From NCBI GenBank assembly GCA_013397695.1, contig VYZI01000570.1, forward strand, positions 223,859 to 287,858: a stretch of 64,000 nt of DNA, in the 5' to 3' direction. Shown here one piece after another: positions 47,983 through 60,660 of the stretch. The notes under the pieces were generated by a model that was given only the letters and a program-made list of their open reading frames with translations, made no database searches and was not told the origin of the DNA. This DNA comes from Centropus unirufus (taxonomy: Eukaryota; Chordata; Aves; Cuculiformes; Centropidae). Within the stretch, counting starts at the first letter, position 1; each line of letters begins with the position of its first letter. Position numbers and translations under genes: made by a program.

Positions 47983-49663
47983 GTAGGAGAAGATGCCAAT
48001 CTGCTCTAGCTTGGCAGCCCAGGCTGGGAAGGGAACTTTATTGAATGCATTCACAGCACTGGTGATAATCCACTGTTCTCATTTACATGGGAGCAGAAGG
48101 AAGGGATGACAATGTGGAAGTAGAGTCTGTCAACTCCCAGTGAGGAGGGAGAGTCCAGGGAACTGGGGAGATAGCGATGGCTCTGCTGACTGTGAATAGG
48201 TGCTGGGATTGCACTTGATTTGAGGATGTGACTGCTGTAACGCCCAGAAGTCCTGGGTGTTGCTTCTGACCTCAGAGAGAAGAGAGCAGGGTGGGCAGCG
48301 GAGACAATGTCTCCCAGGACAGCGCTCTCCTACCTGGTGGCAACAGTGACGTGTAGTGAGCCAGGAGATGAAGCTTGCTCAGATCTGTTCAGCCATGCTG
48401 CTGGGGATGAAATCCTCCGTTTGCTCCAGGACACACAGACAATTAGGGTGGGAGTACCCCAGTCACCCGGCAGACCTGACAGGAGGCCTCCTGGGCAGTA
48501 CTTGTGCCAGTCCTCCCTGTGCCAGCTCTTTTCACCCCTGCCCTGCTACAGCTCCTCTCTTCCCTTCCCTGGATTTCAGAAGCTGCCAGGAGTCAGACCG
48601 TCTGCTCAGACCGTGTATTCCTTCTGCATGCGAATCTGGCACGGGAGCGTCTCTTCAGCCACAGGGCTGTCTGCCTCATGTCCATTCAGGCACCTGTAGT
48701 CATGAGCGGATTTTGACCACAAGCTGTCATCCAGGTCCATATGGCAAACAGAGGTGAAGAGAGCTGATCCTGAAAATCTGTGCAGCTACTGCTGCTGCAC
48801 ACTGCAGGATTACTTGCTTAACCTGCAACTCTCCTCCATGGTATCCACTTCTAATCTCTTTCAGCACTCCATAAGCCAGAAAAATTATGTCTATTTTAAC
48901 AACTTGATAGTTAAATCAGTGTTCTGGAAGACCAAACCAGGTAGCTTGGTATTGGAATATCAGGCACCAGCGTGCTGGATAGCCGGAATGAGCTCAGCAC
49001 AACTGGTTCATCTGAGCAGCAGCTCAGAGGGCAGTATTTTAAAATTGGGGGGGGGGTGTGTTTGAGGAGATCTTATCTTCGAAGTGGAAACATTTTGTTT
49101 CATTTAATTTGGTGATTATTAATTTGTTAATGTGAATATGAACATATTGGAACAATATATATATATTGCATCTTGTATGAATATGATGCAATGATTATGT
49201 CCATCTGAAGGAAAATAACAATATATTGTTCCATTTATTTCCAAGTCATCCATTGGCAGGGTGGGGAGAGGAGACAGCACAGCATGTGGGTTGAGCTGCA
49301 TGTTGTGAGCCTGTTTTCCAGTTGCCCACTGGTGAAGGCTGGGTACCTTTGTGTGCATGAATGGTGGAGGACAAATGAATCTGCAACTGTGTCAGTGTGT
49401 GCCTGCATTTTGTTCTGTGTATGCATACGGGGGACTGTGTATTGATTTGTGCACAGACAGCACGGAAGTGTGGGAATCACACTTGTCTTTCTTCTTATAG
49501 TTATTCTGTCTTATTCCCTTCCCATCCCTCCATCCATTGATTTTGAGTTCAGGTGAGCCTCGCTCCTTGCTTTGGGTGTGGAAGTGGCAGATAAAATGGC
49601 CCAGCTCTAAACTTTCTCTTCCAAAACCTCCCAGTTAAAGTACTGATCATCAAGCCCCCTTAC
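47983..49663. other. Probable intron downstream of the coiled-coil exon
   Basis: No second exon could be identified. Holds a G10 run at 49047-49056 and two AT palindromes at 49153-49168 and 49217-49230. The open frames at 48.3-48.7 kb overlap each other in different phases and show no domain. Confidence 0.5.
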
Positions 49664-50160
49664 ATAAAAACATAACTATTCTGGGTCAGAACAGTGTTCC
49701 ACCTAGCTCTGTGTCTGGCAGCAGCTTACACCCGTGCCTGGGAAAGAGATCTTTTACCATGGAAAAAAAAGGGGAAGCTTGTGATACTGCCCCAAGTTGC
49801 TCACACGTGTTCTGTGGTGAAGAAGCTTCCTGAGACCAGGCAGGAGTCTTTGCTCTTAACAGCCCTTAAAGAATTTTCATCCACAACTTGTCGAACTATT
49901 TTTGTAACTCAGATAGTATCTGGCTTCTCCAATGTCTGTAGCAGCGATTTCCATTGCTTAACCACGCGTGGGATACAGACCCACCTCCTTTTGTTTATTT
50001 TGAACCTACCCCCTGACAATTTCCATTGTTTTAGAGGAAGAGACCATGAACAGTCACTCCTTACTCACCTTCCTCGTGACAATTCTGATTTTATAGACCT
50101 CTATCATGTTTCCTTTTCATCAACCTTCTTCCAGACAGAAGGACCCCAATCTTTTATTTT
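49664..50160 (-). mobile_element. Ancient CR1-like LINE 3' region (minus strand)
   Basis: The + strand starts TAAAAACATAACTATTCTGGGTCAG with 'acagtgttccacctagctctgtgtc', which is how the reverse complement of old reptile/bird CR1-type 3' ends begins. Then come 'ccttttgtttattttgaaccta', 'gaccatgaacagtcactccttactcacctt' and 'attttatagacctctatcatgtttcc'. This is the 3' untranslated part of the same ancient family as the piece at 35.9-37.1 kb. It is heavily diverged and inactive. The 165-codon frame through here (49694-50191) is a by-product. Confidence 0.8.
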
Positions 50161-53100
50161 TTGTTTGTTTTGGTTTAATTTGTTTTTTTAGCCAGACACA
50201 GTTGCTGAAAAACCTCCTGGTTTGGGGGCTTCAGGCCCCATGGCTAGCAGCCCCGGGATGCCTGCAGCAGGCTGCACGTACCAGAACCCTCTGCAAGGAG
50301 CGTCAGGTGTAATTTAGCACTAGGAGCATGAGTTATGGTGCTGCCCTTTAAGGAAAGGCGAGCAGCACAGCCCTGCCTGTCAGCTGAGTCCCCCACCTGA
50401 TCATGAGCTCTCCTGGTGAATGAATCAGGATCTGGCATATCGTTGTTTAATACAGCCCCCATGCTAATGTCTTTTTGAAATGAAACCGAGAAAGCTGTTA
50501 ACCTCAGTTAGCCAGCTGTCCTCACCATGACCTGGATAAATCATCATAGCAGGAGCTCCGAAGAGCACCGCTCTCATTGCTTTGGAAAATGGAGCTGGAA
50601 CGAAGGATTGTGCTTCCAGCTGATGCCAGGAAGGCTTCTCTGCACCAGGGCTGTGCAGCAGAAGCACTGGTGTGCTCTCATGCCAGGGCACCTGCTGGTG
50701 CTCCAGGCTGGGTGTCAGTTCCTGGAGAACTGGAAAAGTCCTCTGGCGTACTCCCTCCCCTGACAGTCACCAGAGGAGACCTGGAATGACACTGCAGGTG
50801 AGAGAAGGGCACTGCATTGTATCTGGGAGAGGGAGGATTTCCACAATGACCTCAGGGACTGGCTCCTTCGACCACTCAGCCACCAAGCATGGCTCACCAT
50901 CCAGCCCCTCCTCATGACCACATTGTCTTCCATGTGTGTTCCCTTCAGCTGAGGGCTGGACTTTCTCCAGGGCCATCTCCTTCACCACATCTGAAGGCAG
51001 CTAGCCTTGAGCTGCCTGCCTCTGTGGTGAGCAGGGCTATAAAGAGGACAATATGATGGCTACCACAAGGAGATCTAGATCTAGTGGAGCAGGGCGTTTC
51101 TCTCCACAAAGCTGTTTTGACTCTGGGAGCTGTTATCTTTATAAAGGCCTCATTACTTTATCTGTTCTCACAGAGCACTCATAAATGCTGTCTCTTTGTG
51201 TAGCAGTGGGTTCCACCGGACAGGTTTTCTTTTACCATTTCTGATTCTGTCTGTTTTGTTGAATTTTTTTTCTCTTGCATGACAAAGGAAAATCCCAACA
51301 CCAGCTGCATATAAGAAGGTCCTGGAGAGAGAAACAAAGCCATCTGTTCTCCATGTCCATGAAGGCATATACAAGAGCTAATGGGCATAGCCTGCATCAA
51401 GAAAGATTCAGGTTAGGAACAGCTTTCTAATAGGGAGGAGAACAAAGCGCATGGGCTGAGGACTCTGCACCACAGGAGATCTTTAAGGACAGTTAAACAG
51501 AAGTCAATGCCCTTGTAGGTTCCCCTGGCTTAGAACCAGAAGGTGGGCTGTCGACCACTTGAGGTTCATGCTAGTCTTGCTCATTTCCTAAGTCTATCCT
51601 TGCTCATACCTTGAAAGCCACCTCTGCCTTCTTCAGAGCCCCACCACAATTTCCTTTAGTGTTCACATGATATCAACATATCATTTCCCAGGCTTGACTC
51701 CCATTCCTAGCAAAAAGTGACTGCACTTATGTGTTTAATGTGTGCTTGTATCCTACTGTGGCTCACTTGATCTCAAGTCTTAGTCTCTGCTTTGTGCTTC
51801 AAGTGGTGTCACATCTCCAGCGGTGCTCGCTGTGTTCCCATGCTGGGTAGCAGTGTTGGGTTTTGGGAACATTCCCACACCTCATTGTTATGCTCCTGCA
51901 GGCTTGTTCACAGGAGAGATGGGCTGGGGAACACACACTACCATATTCTCCTGTAAATTCATCTCTGTGTGTCTTCCTCATTAGTGATATTCCTTCAGCT
52001 CTCTTCTCAGGGAACAGGGTTCTCTGTTCTGAGAGTTGTGGGCTGGAGGTCTCCATATACAATTTCCTCTTCCAGCCCTCTGGAAGGCCAAGAAGTGGAC
52101 CTGCCTGTCTCATACTGGGGCCTTAGCACTCGCCTCAACAACTTGGTGCTTCTTCTCACATTCCAAAGGATCCTGCTGCCCAGGGTGCTCCTGAGTAAAG
52201 ATGTGCTCCACAAGGTGAGCAGAGGGCTCAGAGCAGCTGGCCAAGAACTGGTGCTGTGGCCCTGACTGTAGTAAACAAGGATCAGGTAACAGGGCTGCAG
52301 CAAGGGATAGAACTGTACAGCCGACAGCCTCTTGGCTGCTCCCTTTAGTGACGCAACCAGAAACCTGCACTGCTTCTCCTGGTACTGGTAGGTTCCTTGT
52401 TTGCTGAGCTACACCGAACTGGCACGTGAAAAGAAAGCTGTATTTTACCCTTTTTTCCTACTGGTCCGATCACAGGTTACCCAGTAGCCAGAACATGTGC
52501 TTTAACATATGCTGAGAAGAGCAAGCAGAGCCTGGAGGATGTCAGTGGGTGATGAAGGCTCTGATACCACCATCTGTACGACATGTGCTGTTGTGCCTCA
52601 GGCTTTGGCCTGAGCGCTGCAGTTCCACCCTTAATGGTAAACATAAGAGTAGATGAGGAAGAGATGGGAGCATAGATTGCTCTCAGAAATTTTGGACTCT
52701 ATTTCCATTCTCAGTAGAATAGCTGTGAGCACTTTCTTACGTGCGCTACTTTGCAAATGAACTGTGCAGGACAGGGCTGCCCATTGGAGACCACCTGAAG
52801 GGAAAGCTCAGCTTTGTGCCATGTAGTCTTGCCATGCCTAGGGAACTTGGAGATCGGGGTCTGACTGATGGAAAGGTCTTGCCTCGGCCTTGAAGGCTGT
52901 GGGAGTCCGCTGCCCTTTGCCTACCTCCTACTGTTTGAATGCAGGTATGGAACTTCAGCAGCTGGAGAGGTAGAATTGCCTGGAAATCAGTGGTTAATCC
53001 ACCTGCTTTCTTCTCAGCAGCCAATGCGGGTTGCAATTCCTAGGGAGATGTGTGTTACCTACCTACAGAGCCTCATGGCTGCACCCACTTGGATTATGGA

Positions 53101-56100
53101 TCCTCAGTGGGAGGGGGGAATGTGCACAGAGCAACTCACACAGCCACCCCGGCACCATCTCTGGATGGAAAGGGCTAGAAACACAAGCAGCTGTGTCAGC
53201 CAGTGGGAACGGTAAGGGAAGGTGAACTGTGTTATTTGTGTAGACACTGGCAAGGAACCCCACCGGGTACCTGGGTTTGAGAACCAGTTGTACAACACAG
53301 ACGTTAAAGAGGGAATAAAGAAAATAATAGAGCATTGACTAAAATGGTCTGCCAGGCAGATTTCTCTCCATGCAGCCTCTGAAGGAGCAGTCGTTGGGGT
53401 TGTGGAGAAATAGGCAGCCTCCAGGCTGCGAGGCTAATACGGAGCCATGGCTGTTTGTATAGCTGCAGAGCCTTTAAGAGAGACTTGGGAAAACTAGCTT
53501 GGATTCCAATGAATATTTACAATTACACTGCTCCAAAGCTGAATCCAATCACAGCACTGCAGTATGCAGGCTTTGTGCATCAAAAGAAAATGAGAGGAAA
53601 GGAGAAAAGATGGAGTTGCCTTTGGAGAGACTTATAAACACAGATCTCTCTGCTTGTGGCAGAACTAAAATGCTTTATTTCTGATAGGAGCAATTTATTC
53701 TTCAGGCATTTTGCTTGATATTAGAAAGTGCCTGACTGTTTTTTTTGAAGGGAGAGTCTTCAGTAGATGGTCTTTAATTCAGAATGAAAGGAAATGAAAG
53801 GAATGGAATCTGTTGTGGTCCATAATTTTGATATTGTATTAAGAAACACCAGAAATTTGGGGAGCTTTTCCTAACTGGAGCAGGGGCTCCATTCCCTCAC
53901 TGTGTTCTTGGTTGCCATGTAGAAGCAGGTTGAGTAGGACTACCCGTGTTAAAACCATGCTTCTAATATGATATTGGGCTGCTTACCATGCTCTGCCACT
54001 AAACAGGAAGATCTAACAGAGAAAGGAAAGGGAAATGCTGGCTGAACGTTCCTCGCAGCTCAGTATTGGCCTCTTATCATTTTGTGGTGGAAAATATACA
54101 CAAATAATGGTGCAGGGGAATCACTGCTTAATAAAGAGATGGAGGATTTGTGACTGCTGGATTGCTGCAGAGAGCTGTGTGCAGCAGAATAGGAAGTGTG
54201 TGACAAAGCAGAGGCACTGCTGGAAGTGACAGCAGGAATAGTACCAAGCAGCTCACCTCCAGGAGCAGCTCTTTTACAAATTGCCAAGGGAAATCACCTT
54301 GGATTCTCTGACTTGTATTCCTTGTGTTGGTAGGTGGAAGAGCTGTAAGAAAGGGCTCGGCTAAAGGGGTTCCCATCTGGATGCTTTGAGAAGTCCCACG
54401 GGTCCCATTGGTTCCATATATTGGGAGCCTTTACGGAACTCTGACAAACTGGAGCAATTCTGCAAGAAGGTAGGTGTGAGAAGGGACAAAAGCGCAGGGC
54501 AGGCGAGGAGCAATATAGATCACAGAACCATCAATAATGCTTCTTGCTCTCACGCTGCATGCACGAGACATCAGTCAAAGTATGGCTGCAGCCCTGAATG
54601 CTCCCTGCTGCTCCAACACACAGGGGCTGTGAAAAAATTATGGCCTTGGTGTGGCTCTACAGCACCAAAATAGACCTGCTCTTAATTAATTACAAATATT
54701 TAAGATACATCCTTCATTCCAACACACAGGCATTCCCTAGTGCCATGGCAGCAGAAGCTTTGGGATAAGTTAGGTCAGGATTTACACTGCAAGAATGTGC
54801 AATTACTCTGACACGGTGCATGCTTACAAGCACACCTGGCCTGGGAAAGCAACATCTGAAGGGCTGGCTCCCTCCATCCCCAAGGCCCCAGCAGGCAGCA
54901 TGTCCCTACCCCAGAACAGAGGGCAGCGTGTTGCTGTTTTCAGACTGTGCTAATCCCTTTGTGTGTTTTGAAGATGATGCTGTTTCCTGGTGCATTCCAC
55001 CTTGTGGCTGCACAGATCCCTTCTGCTGGATGGCAATCTTAAAGGATGCCGATGGGAAATCCTGGGAAGCTGGTCTCTGATCTGAGTCACGCCGCTGGTG
55101 CAGGGAAGCACTGTGTCACATACAGGCAGGGCACGGGGTGTTCCCTGCAGCTTGGCACATACGGAAGTCGATAGCCCTCAGCAGGAACTTGCATTCAGTG
55201 TTATGCTGCCTAAGAGGCTTAAAATCGGCTGTGAAGTTTCAGTATAGCTACAAAAAAAAATGTTTTCAGTTTCTCCAGTGACAGCTTGCTCCAGAAGGAG
55301 ATGGTGTGATTCGGTGATTGATTCCTGGAATCCGGCTGGCGCGTCTGCACTGGGGTATTTGGAATTGCATTGTGTAATACACAAACACAGTCATTCATTT
55401 CATTCATCTGAAGTTGTCTTGCGGGAATGGCAGCTGCCCAGACAAATTCCACATGAAGATGAGATATGTGACAGAGAGCCCAGTACTGCGTGCAGCAGAA
55501 ATAACAGTGCAGTTTTGCACCCACCAGGAAGCCACTGTCATCCATCTTGCTCTCCACAGCTTATTGTAGGTTTTTATACCAGCTCCCGACAGACACCAGT
55601 TGCTGTGGCCAAAACCAGCCCCACAGTTGACCAAAGGAGGAGTAGCATGCTTGCACCAATCTGGGAGATCCACAGCCTGCTGGAAAACAACCAAATAGCC
55701 ACTAGTGTTAGAAGCAGGACAAGGCTCAAAGCAGCAAATGCTGTTGGAGCAGGACTTGCCGTAACAGTCTACAAGAGCCCAGGAGCTGGAGTGGTTGCGA
55801 AGGTTTCCCTTTGCCCTTAGGCTGTGTCTTCTCCTCAAGTTGGCTGGAATGTCAGTGAGAGCTTCCTGAGCTCAGTGGGGCTGGAGTACAGGCTTGGAGC
55901 AACAAGTATGATGATGCACATGGCTGGAGTCGTGACTGAGCCAACTCTCATCCTCCCAATGGCAGGCAAAGCTCTGCAGTTTTCTCGGATCTCCCAACTG
56001 AGCAATCCAGGTATGTGCAGGAGGCTCCCATCAGCGTGTGGCTGTACAGCTCTGCACGTCTTCCAGCACTCCATCTCCACACTAACAGCCTGCATGCGAT

Positions 56101-57059
56101 TTGGCCAGATGCTCTTCAGGACAGGTCCCATGTCTGCTCTTTCTAAGACCTGCACTGTGCTCCCACATTTCCAAATGGGAGCAGCTGATTTCCCAGCTGG
56201 GAGCTGCAGTACCTTGCTTCTCTGAGACTCCCCTGGCACAGCTGAGTCCCCGTAGGAGGTCCCTGGGCAGCCCCTAATGCCCCAGGGAGCTTAGCACTCT
56301 GTGAGCCACACTGAGCACCAGCTCCCTTGCATGGAGGACAGAGGTGCTCCCTGACTCGCAGGAGTACAAGTGCCATCGACCCAGCTCGAGGGCACCTCAT
56401 CACGGCGAGGGACTGGGACATAGCGGCTTCTGCTGTCGTCACTGCCAGCTCTGGCATTGCTAAGAGTGAGCATTGTTTAAAAGTGGATAAGACTATGAAG
56501 GCTCACCTTGTAACCTGGCACAGTGGCGCAGAGGGATGGTTATTAACCCACCACACCAAATTTTTAAGTTAGGCTTTTTGGATACAGCTCCTTTAAAAAG
56601 GAGAGCAGACAGATAGTGAGACAGAGCAGGATTAGTCCCTGCAAAGGAGTCGGGAGCAGTGAAGGAGAGAAAACTATGATCAGCTGGAAGTATCTCTAGC
56701 CCACTGTCTCGTCTCAAACAGTAGCCAAGAACTGCTTTCTTGGCATATAAAGAGGACATAGATACCATGGTGCTGCCCAGAATACTCTGCCAGCCTCCAC
56801 TCAGTCACAGCTCAGAGGCTTCAGAAGCAGAAGTGAGGTCTTGCATTTGATCAAAGTGGATTTTCTTTCTCCCATTAAAATACTTCATTTTTTTCCTGAA
56901 TGCTCATAAACTTTGGGAACCTCTCATATCCTGCATAAAGAAGCCTGACACAACATACAACATTAAAAAGAAAAGAACTGGTTTTTGTTTTGTAGTTGTT
57001 ACCTGCTAATTTACGGGCTGCTGCTGGTTCTTATGTTAACAGGACAACAGGAATTGATA
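50161..57059. other. Non-coding stretch, no gene recognised
   Basis: About 6.9 kb without a supported gene. Plus frames at 55260-55820 (186 codons) and minus frames at 55404-55838 and 55835-56239 overlap and show no domain. GT donors preceded by good exon-like ends occur (for example AAGAAG then GTAGGTGT at 54471) but lack convincing acceptors. No RNA gene or other named repeat was seen. Confidence 0.5.
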
Positions 57060-57430
57060 CTGCAGACAACCTCTACATGCCAAACTTGATTGTACAATCC
57101 TCTTCAGTTATTTCTTTTCCAGGCTAAAGAGACTATCTACTTTTTCCTCATATGGAAAATATTCTTTGTATTTGATCACCCTTGTTGCTCTTCTCTGAAA
57201 CCCTTCCAGCTTTATTTTTCTTGAGAGAAGCAGACCAGAGCTGCAGATGGTAATCACAATGCAGCTTCCACTATGGATCTGTTCAGTGGCAAAACTGTGA
57301 TCTGCTCTCCATTATTTTCCTAATAATTCACAGCCAGTTTGCCTTTTCAGCTGCCCCTGGAATCTGAGCAAATGTTTCCATAGAACCTTCTTTCCATCTG
57401 TATCTGGTTTTATCTAGCACAGCCCTGAGC
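57060..57430 (-). mobile_element. Ancient CR1-like LINE 3' fragment (minus strand)
   Basis: The + strand reads 'aggctaaagagactatc...tttttcctcatatgga', 'gatcacccttgttgctcttctctgaaacccttccag', 'gcagaccagagctgcag', then 'ttttcctaataattcacagccagtttgcc' and 'ctgagcaaatgtttcc'. These are hallmark words of old CR1-type 3' regions in reverse orientation. It is the segment that would follow, in the full-length element, the part kept at 49.66-50.16 kb. Heavily diverged, no coding capacity. Confidence 0.8.
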
Positions 57431-59149
57431 CCTCACTCCTGAGAAGGGAATGGAGCTACAGCAGCTGGGATCGCAAGTGAAATCTTGTGAGAAAGAAAGT
57501 ACAAATACCTCAGAACTTTAGCAGGGTTAAGACCACCTTGCTGTGTCTGGTACCTTCAAGCGTGGGAACAGCTGCTAAACATCTGACAAACAAGAAATGA
57601 TGAGTTAAGACCAGCATCACAACACTGCAGCCCTGTCCTCTGCCAGGCATGGCTACCCTTGAGAACCAGCCCTGCCTAAGCGGCTGCGCAACACTGTGGG
57701 AAGACACTGGGAGCCTCCTTTTCACTGGAGCACAACTCATGGTCAGGTCAGGCAGAACTGCTAAGAATGGCCCCGCGTTTGCTTTGTGCTTGGACACGGA
57801 GCCTCCTTGAACAAAGCACCCATGCCTGTTGCATGTGGTCACCATTTCACCACGATTCCTTCCGAGATCTCACCTTGACTTAGCACGCCAAGCGCAAAGG
57901 CCAGTGCTACGCAGGTCACAGGACTGCTGACAGCACACGCTGTACAGGGACCGGCCCACGCTCTTCAGCTGACACAGCTGCACGGTTCAGTGCTGGAGAG
58001 TGGCTGGCTTCATCGCTCAAGCATCCTCCCAGGACCTGTTCGCCGTTCAGCACCAGCACACCTATCCAGGGAATGCTGCTGTAACCCCTGCAGATAAACG
58101 CTGAAGTCAGGTCTACTACTGACGAACACAATTCATGGCATGTTCTCATAGTCCTCCTTCACATTTCCTTTCTGCAGATTCACAGAATTCACAGGAAGGG
58201 ATCGTACAGCCTGACCTTCTGTACCTGCAGTCAAGAAAATTTCTCCACGGCACTGTGCTGCTGCTGAATTCAATAACTTGTTCGACAAAGGCAGCTTCAG
58301 AAGGGTCTTCAACTGGACTTGAAGAAATCAAGAGATGGTAAATGCTGTACTTTCCTCCCTTGGCAGTCAATGCCTTTGCATCTCTCCCACTGGTTTGTTT
58401 TTTTTTGCTCTGATTATTGCTGTGCCAGTGGGGCTAATGCAGCTTCTTATGCAGCAGCAGTGTGGTCTCAACTTTGTTTTTCCTGGGTTTTATGCTTTAT
58501 CTTTTCTGTATCTTTATCTTTTAGAAAGCTTACTTCTTTTTGGCCAGAAATTCAAGGTTAACCATAAGGAAAGGAATGGCACGAGGATCCTCTCTTTCTG
58601 CCTCTATTTCTGCATTCCCATGCCCCCACGCCCTGTGGAGGTTCTCCTTGTGGTCCCCACCACAAGAGATTTCTTCTATTTACCCATCTCCCTCTGCTTT
58701 CTGTCTTCCCTCAGCCTCTGTGTTTTCCCCTTATCTTTTTCCACCTGCTTTTACCATTGTTGCCGGTTCAAGAGAAGCCCCCAAAGCCACTGCTGATGTG
58801 GCTGTCCAGGTGTGCCATCCATCTTCCAACATCTTCCATCTTCCAACAGCTTTAGCTGCTGTAACTGCAAGACCCACCAAGGCATCATGTTCTATGACCA
58901 GACCTAAGCAGCACTGCTTTTCCTTCATTCATGGCTTTATACTTCCAGCAGGATTTCTGCTTCCTGCTGATTTCTAGTTCATGGTTCCTTATAGAATCAT
59001 GTGGAAGCTTACATACTTCTTTAACCCACAGACACAAAAAAAGCCCAAGATGCAGCTTGTAGGAGCAGCAACAGGAATGGTTGCCACGATGGAGTAAACA
59101 CAAGACGGCACTGAGAAAGGCATCACCAGCACACGGGTGTTCCTCTTAC
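57431..59149. other. Non-coding stretch, no gene recognised
   Basis: No supported exon. A small tandem repeat of CCATCTTCCAACATCTT type lies at about 58817-58850. Plus frames at 58335-58977 are hydrophobic or serine-rich by composition only. Confidence 0.5.
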
Positions 59150-59275
59150 CCTGGGTGGAGGTGTTTGAACTGGGCTAGACAAAGCCCTGGGATTCTGCTC
59201 CAGTGACCCTACCTGGGTGAGTGGATTGGGCTTAGATGATCTCAAGAGGCTCCTGCTCAGTATTTCTGTGACCCT
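59150..59275 (+). mobile_element. Probable decayed CR1 LINE 3' end (plus strand)
   Basis: Contains GGATTGGGCTTAGATGATCTCAAGAGGCTCC followed by CAGTATTTCTGTGACC, which fits the CR1 3' end pattern (ttagatgatctc...aggtcccttcc...ttctgtgat). It is more diverged than the copies at 10.2 and 61.2 kb, and the 5' limit is uncertain. Confidence 0.6.
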
Positions 59276-60100
59276 GGGCCTATCCCTCCCAGGGAGCTGG
59301 AAAGAGGCAGGAGGCAGTGGCCCATCCACCCTCAGCAAAGCCTCCAGGCTTCCTCCAGCACCAGCATCTGCGGTGCTGTGCCAGGGATGCATCAAAATAC
59401 CTGGTGTCAGAGCAACGGCAGTGCCAGAGGTTGATTCCTGTGTGACTGGGCTGGGTGGCCCCCCACATGCATCACCAATCGCCTCAACACCCACCTGCCC
59501 CTCGGGATTTGAAAGAAACAAGTCATGGGCTAGTGGGACAAAAGGTCACAGAGCCCTTCTGCCTGCTCCAGGGTTTGTCTTGGGCTCCGAGTCCGTGCTG
59601 GAAATGCAGCAGGGCAGGCTCCTACCTATTTTCGCCACTGTGGCTGTTTCCTCTTACTCTGTTTTTATACATCCAGTTTTTCTTTCTCTCTCCATTCTCT
59701 GGAGGGGACCCTTCCCAAGAGCTGCAATGTTTTTTTAATAAGTATTTTTCAAGGAGCTGGCTGAGACCCTGGAAAGGATAATGAGATCATTTTCATTGTA
59801 GAATGCAAAGCCGTGCAAGACTTTCCTGTTTGTTATATCTCCCCTGTAGACTCTGACCACACTGCTGATCATTTATGTCTGTTGATATCCCTCGCCAGCC
59901 AAACATGCAGCGCGTGCCCTCGATGGCACCCAAATGGGATTAGACCAGAGCTGCCAGTTTCCTCCCAACACAGAGAACTGGAAATTATCACTCAAACTGC
60001 AGAGAAATAACCTTTATGGCTCATTAAAATTCCACGAATGCAAACCCTGTTCCCGTTTTCCTTTTCATGAATCCAACCGGCTGCCACAACAGGCTAGGAC
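59276..60100. other. Non-coding stretch, no gene recognised
   Basis: Overlapping frames on both strands (59217-59781 plus, 59123-59521 minus) show no recognisable domain. The stretch ends at the polypyrimidine tract. Confidence 0.5.
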
Positions 60101-60465
60101 ACCTTTCCCATTTTCCTCTTTCCCTTTTTCTTTCCTCCTTTTTTCCCCTTTCCCTTTCCTTTTTTTCCCCCCTTTCCTTTTCCCTTCCCCTTTCCTTTTA
60201 CCTTTCCCCTTTCTTTTTCCTTTTCCACTTTTTTCCTTTCCCCTTTTTCCCTTTCCCATTCCCTTTCCCACTCCCTTTCCCTTTTTTCCTTTTCCCTTTC
60301 CCATTTCCTTTTCCCTTTCCCCTTTTTGCCTTTGTCCCTTTTCCCCCTTTTCCCTTTCCCACTCCCTTTCTCGTTTCCTTTTCCCTTTCCCCCTTTCCCC
60401 TTTCTGCCTTTCCCCCTTTTCCCTTTCCCCTTTCTCCCTTTCCCTTTCCCCTTGCCCTTCCCTCT
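60101..60465. repeat. Long C/T-only tract, decayed CCCTTT-type repeat
   Basis: About 365 bases made almost wholly of C and T on the + strand, built from units such as CCCTTTCCCTTTT, CCTTTTCCC and CCCCTTTCC, with only rare A or G. It is a degenerate microsatellite or minisatellite. Long mirror-like polypurine-polypyrimidine tracts can form triplex (H-) DNA. The long frames through it, full of P, F, S and L on one strand and K, G, E on the other, are artefacts of composition. Confidence 0.95.
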
Positions 60466-60475
60466 GGCCCCTGGG

Positions 60476-60660
60476 GAAGCCGGTGCGTGCCCGGGGGGTG
60501 ATGCCGGGCGGCTCCGGTTCCCGGGTCCCCGCTCCGCCCGGAGGAGCCGCGGCCCGGGAGCGGGGGCTGCGGGAGCGAGAACAAAGGTGCCCGGGGAGCC
60601 CCGCGCAGCGCGGGACGAGGGCGACCCCTGCCGGGCGGCGGCGGCACAACAGGCAGCCCC
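60476..60660. promoter_or_regulatory. Short, very CpG-dense patch beside the sequence gap
   Basis: About 185 bases, very GC-rich, with some two dozen or more CpGs by hand count (GCCCGGGGGGTGATGCCGGG, CCGCGGCCCGGGAGCGGGGG, CCCCGCGCAGCGCGGGACGA). It looks like part of a CpG-island promoter or first exon lost into the following gap. No start codon or donor can be assigned with confidence. Confidence 0.45.

Noticed and set aside
47743..48054. 103-codon minus-strand frame, leucine-rich and membrane-like
   Set aside because: It is the antisense shadow of the coiled-coil exon: CAG and CTG codons read backwards give leucine-rich sequence.
49694..50191. 165-codon frame on the + strand
   Set aside because: Lies inside an ancient CR1-like fragment read in the antisense direction.
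52007..52208. Open segment before CACAAG|GTGAGC
   Set aside because: The donor-like site is fair, but the acceptor is unclear and overlapping frames are open on both strands.
54386..54470. Segment ending LEQFCKK before GTAGGTGT, exon-like at its 3' end
   Set aside because: The donor is good but there is no adequate polypyrimidine tract or acceptor upstream.
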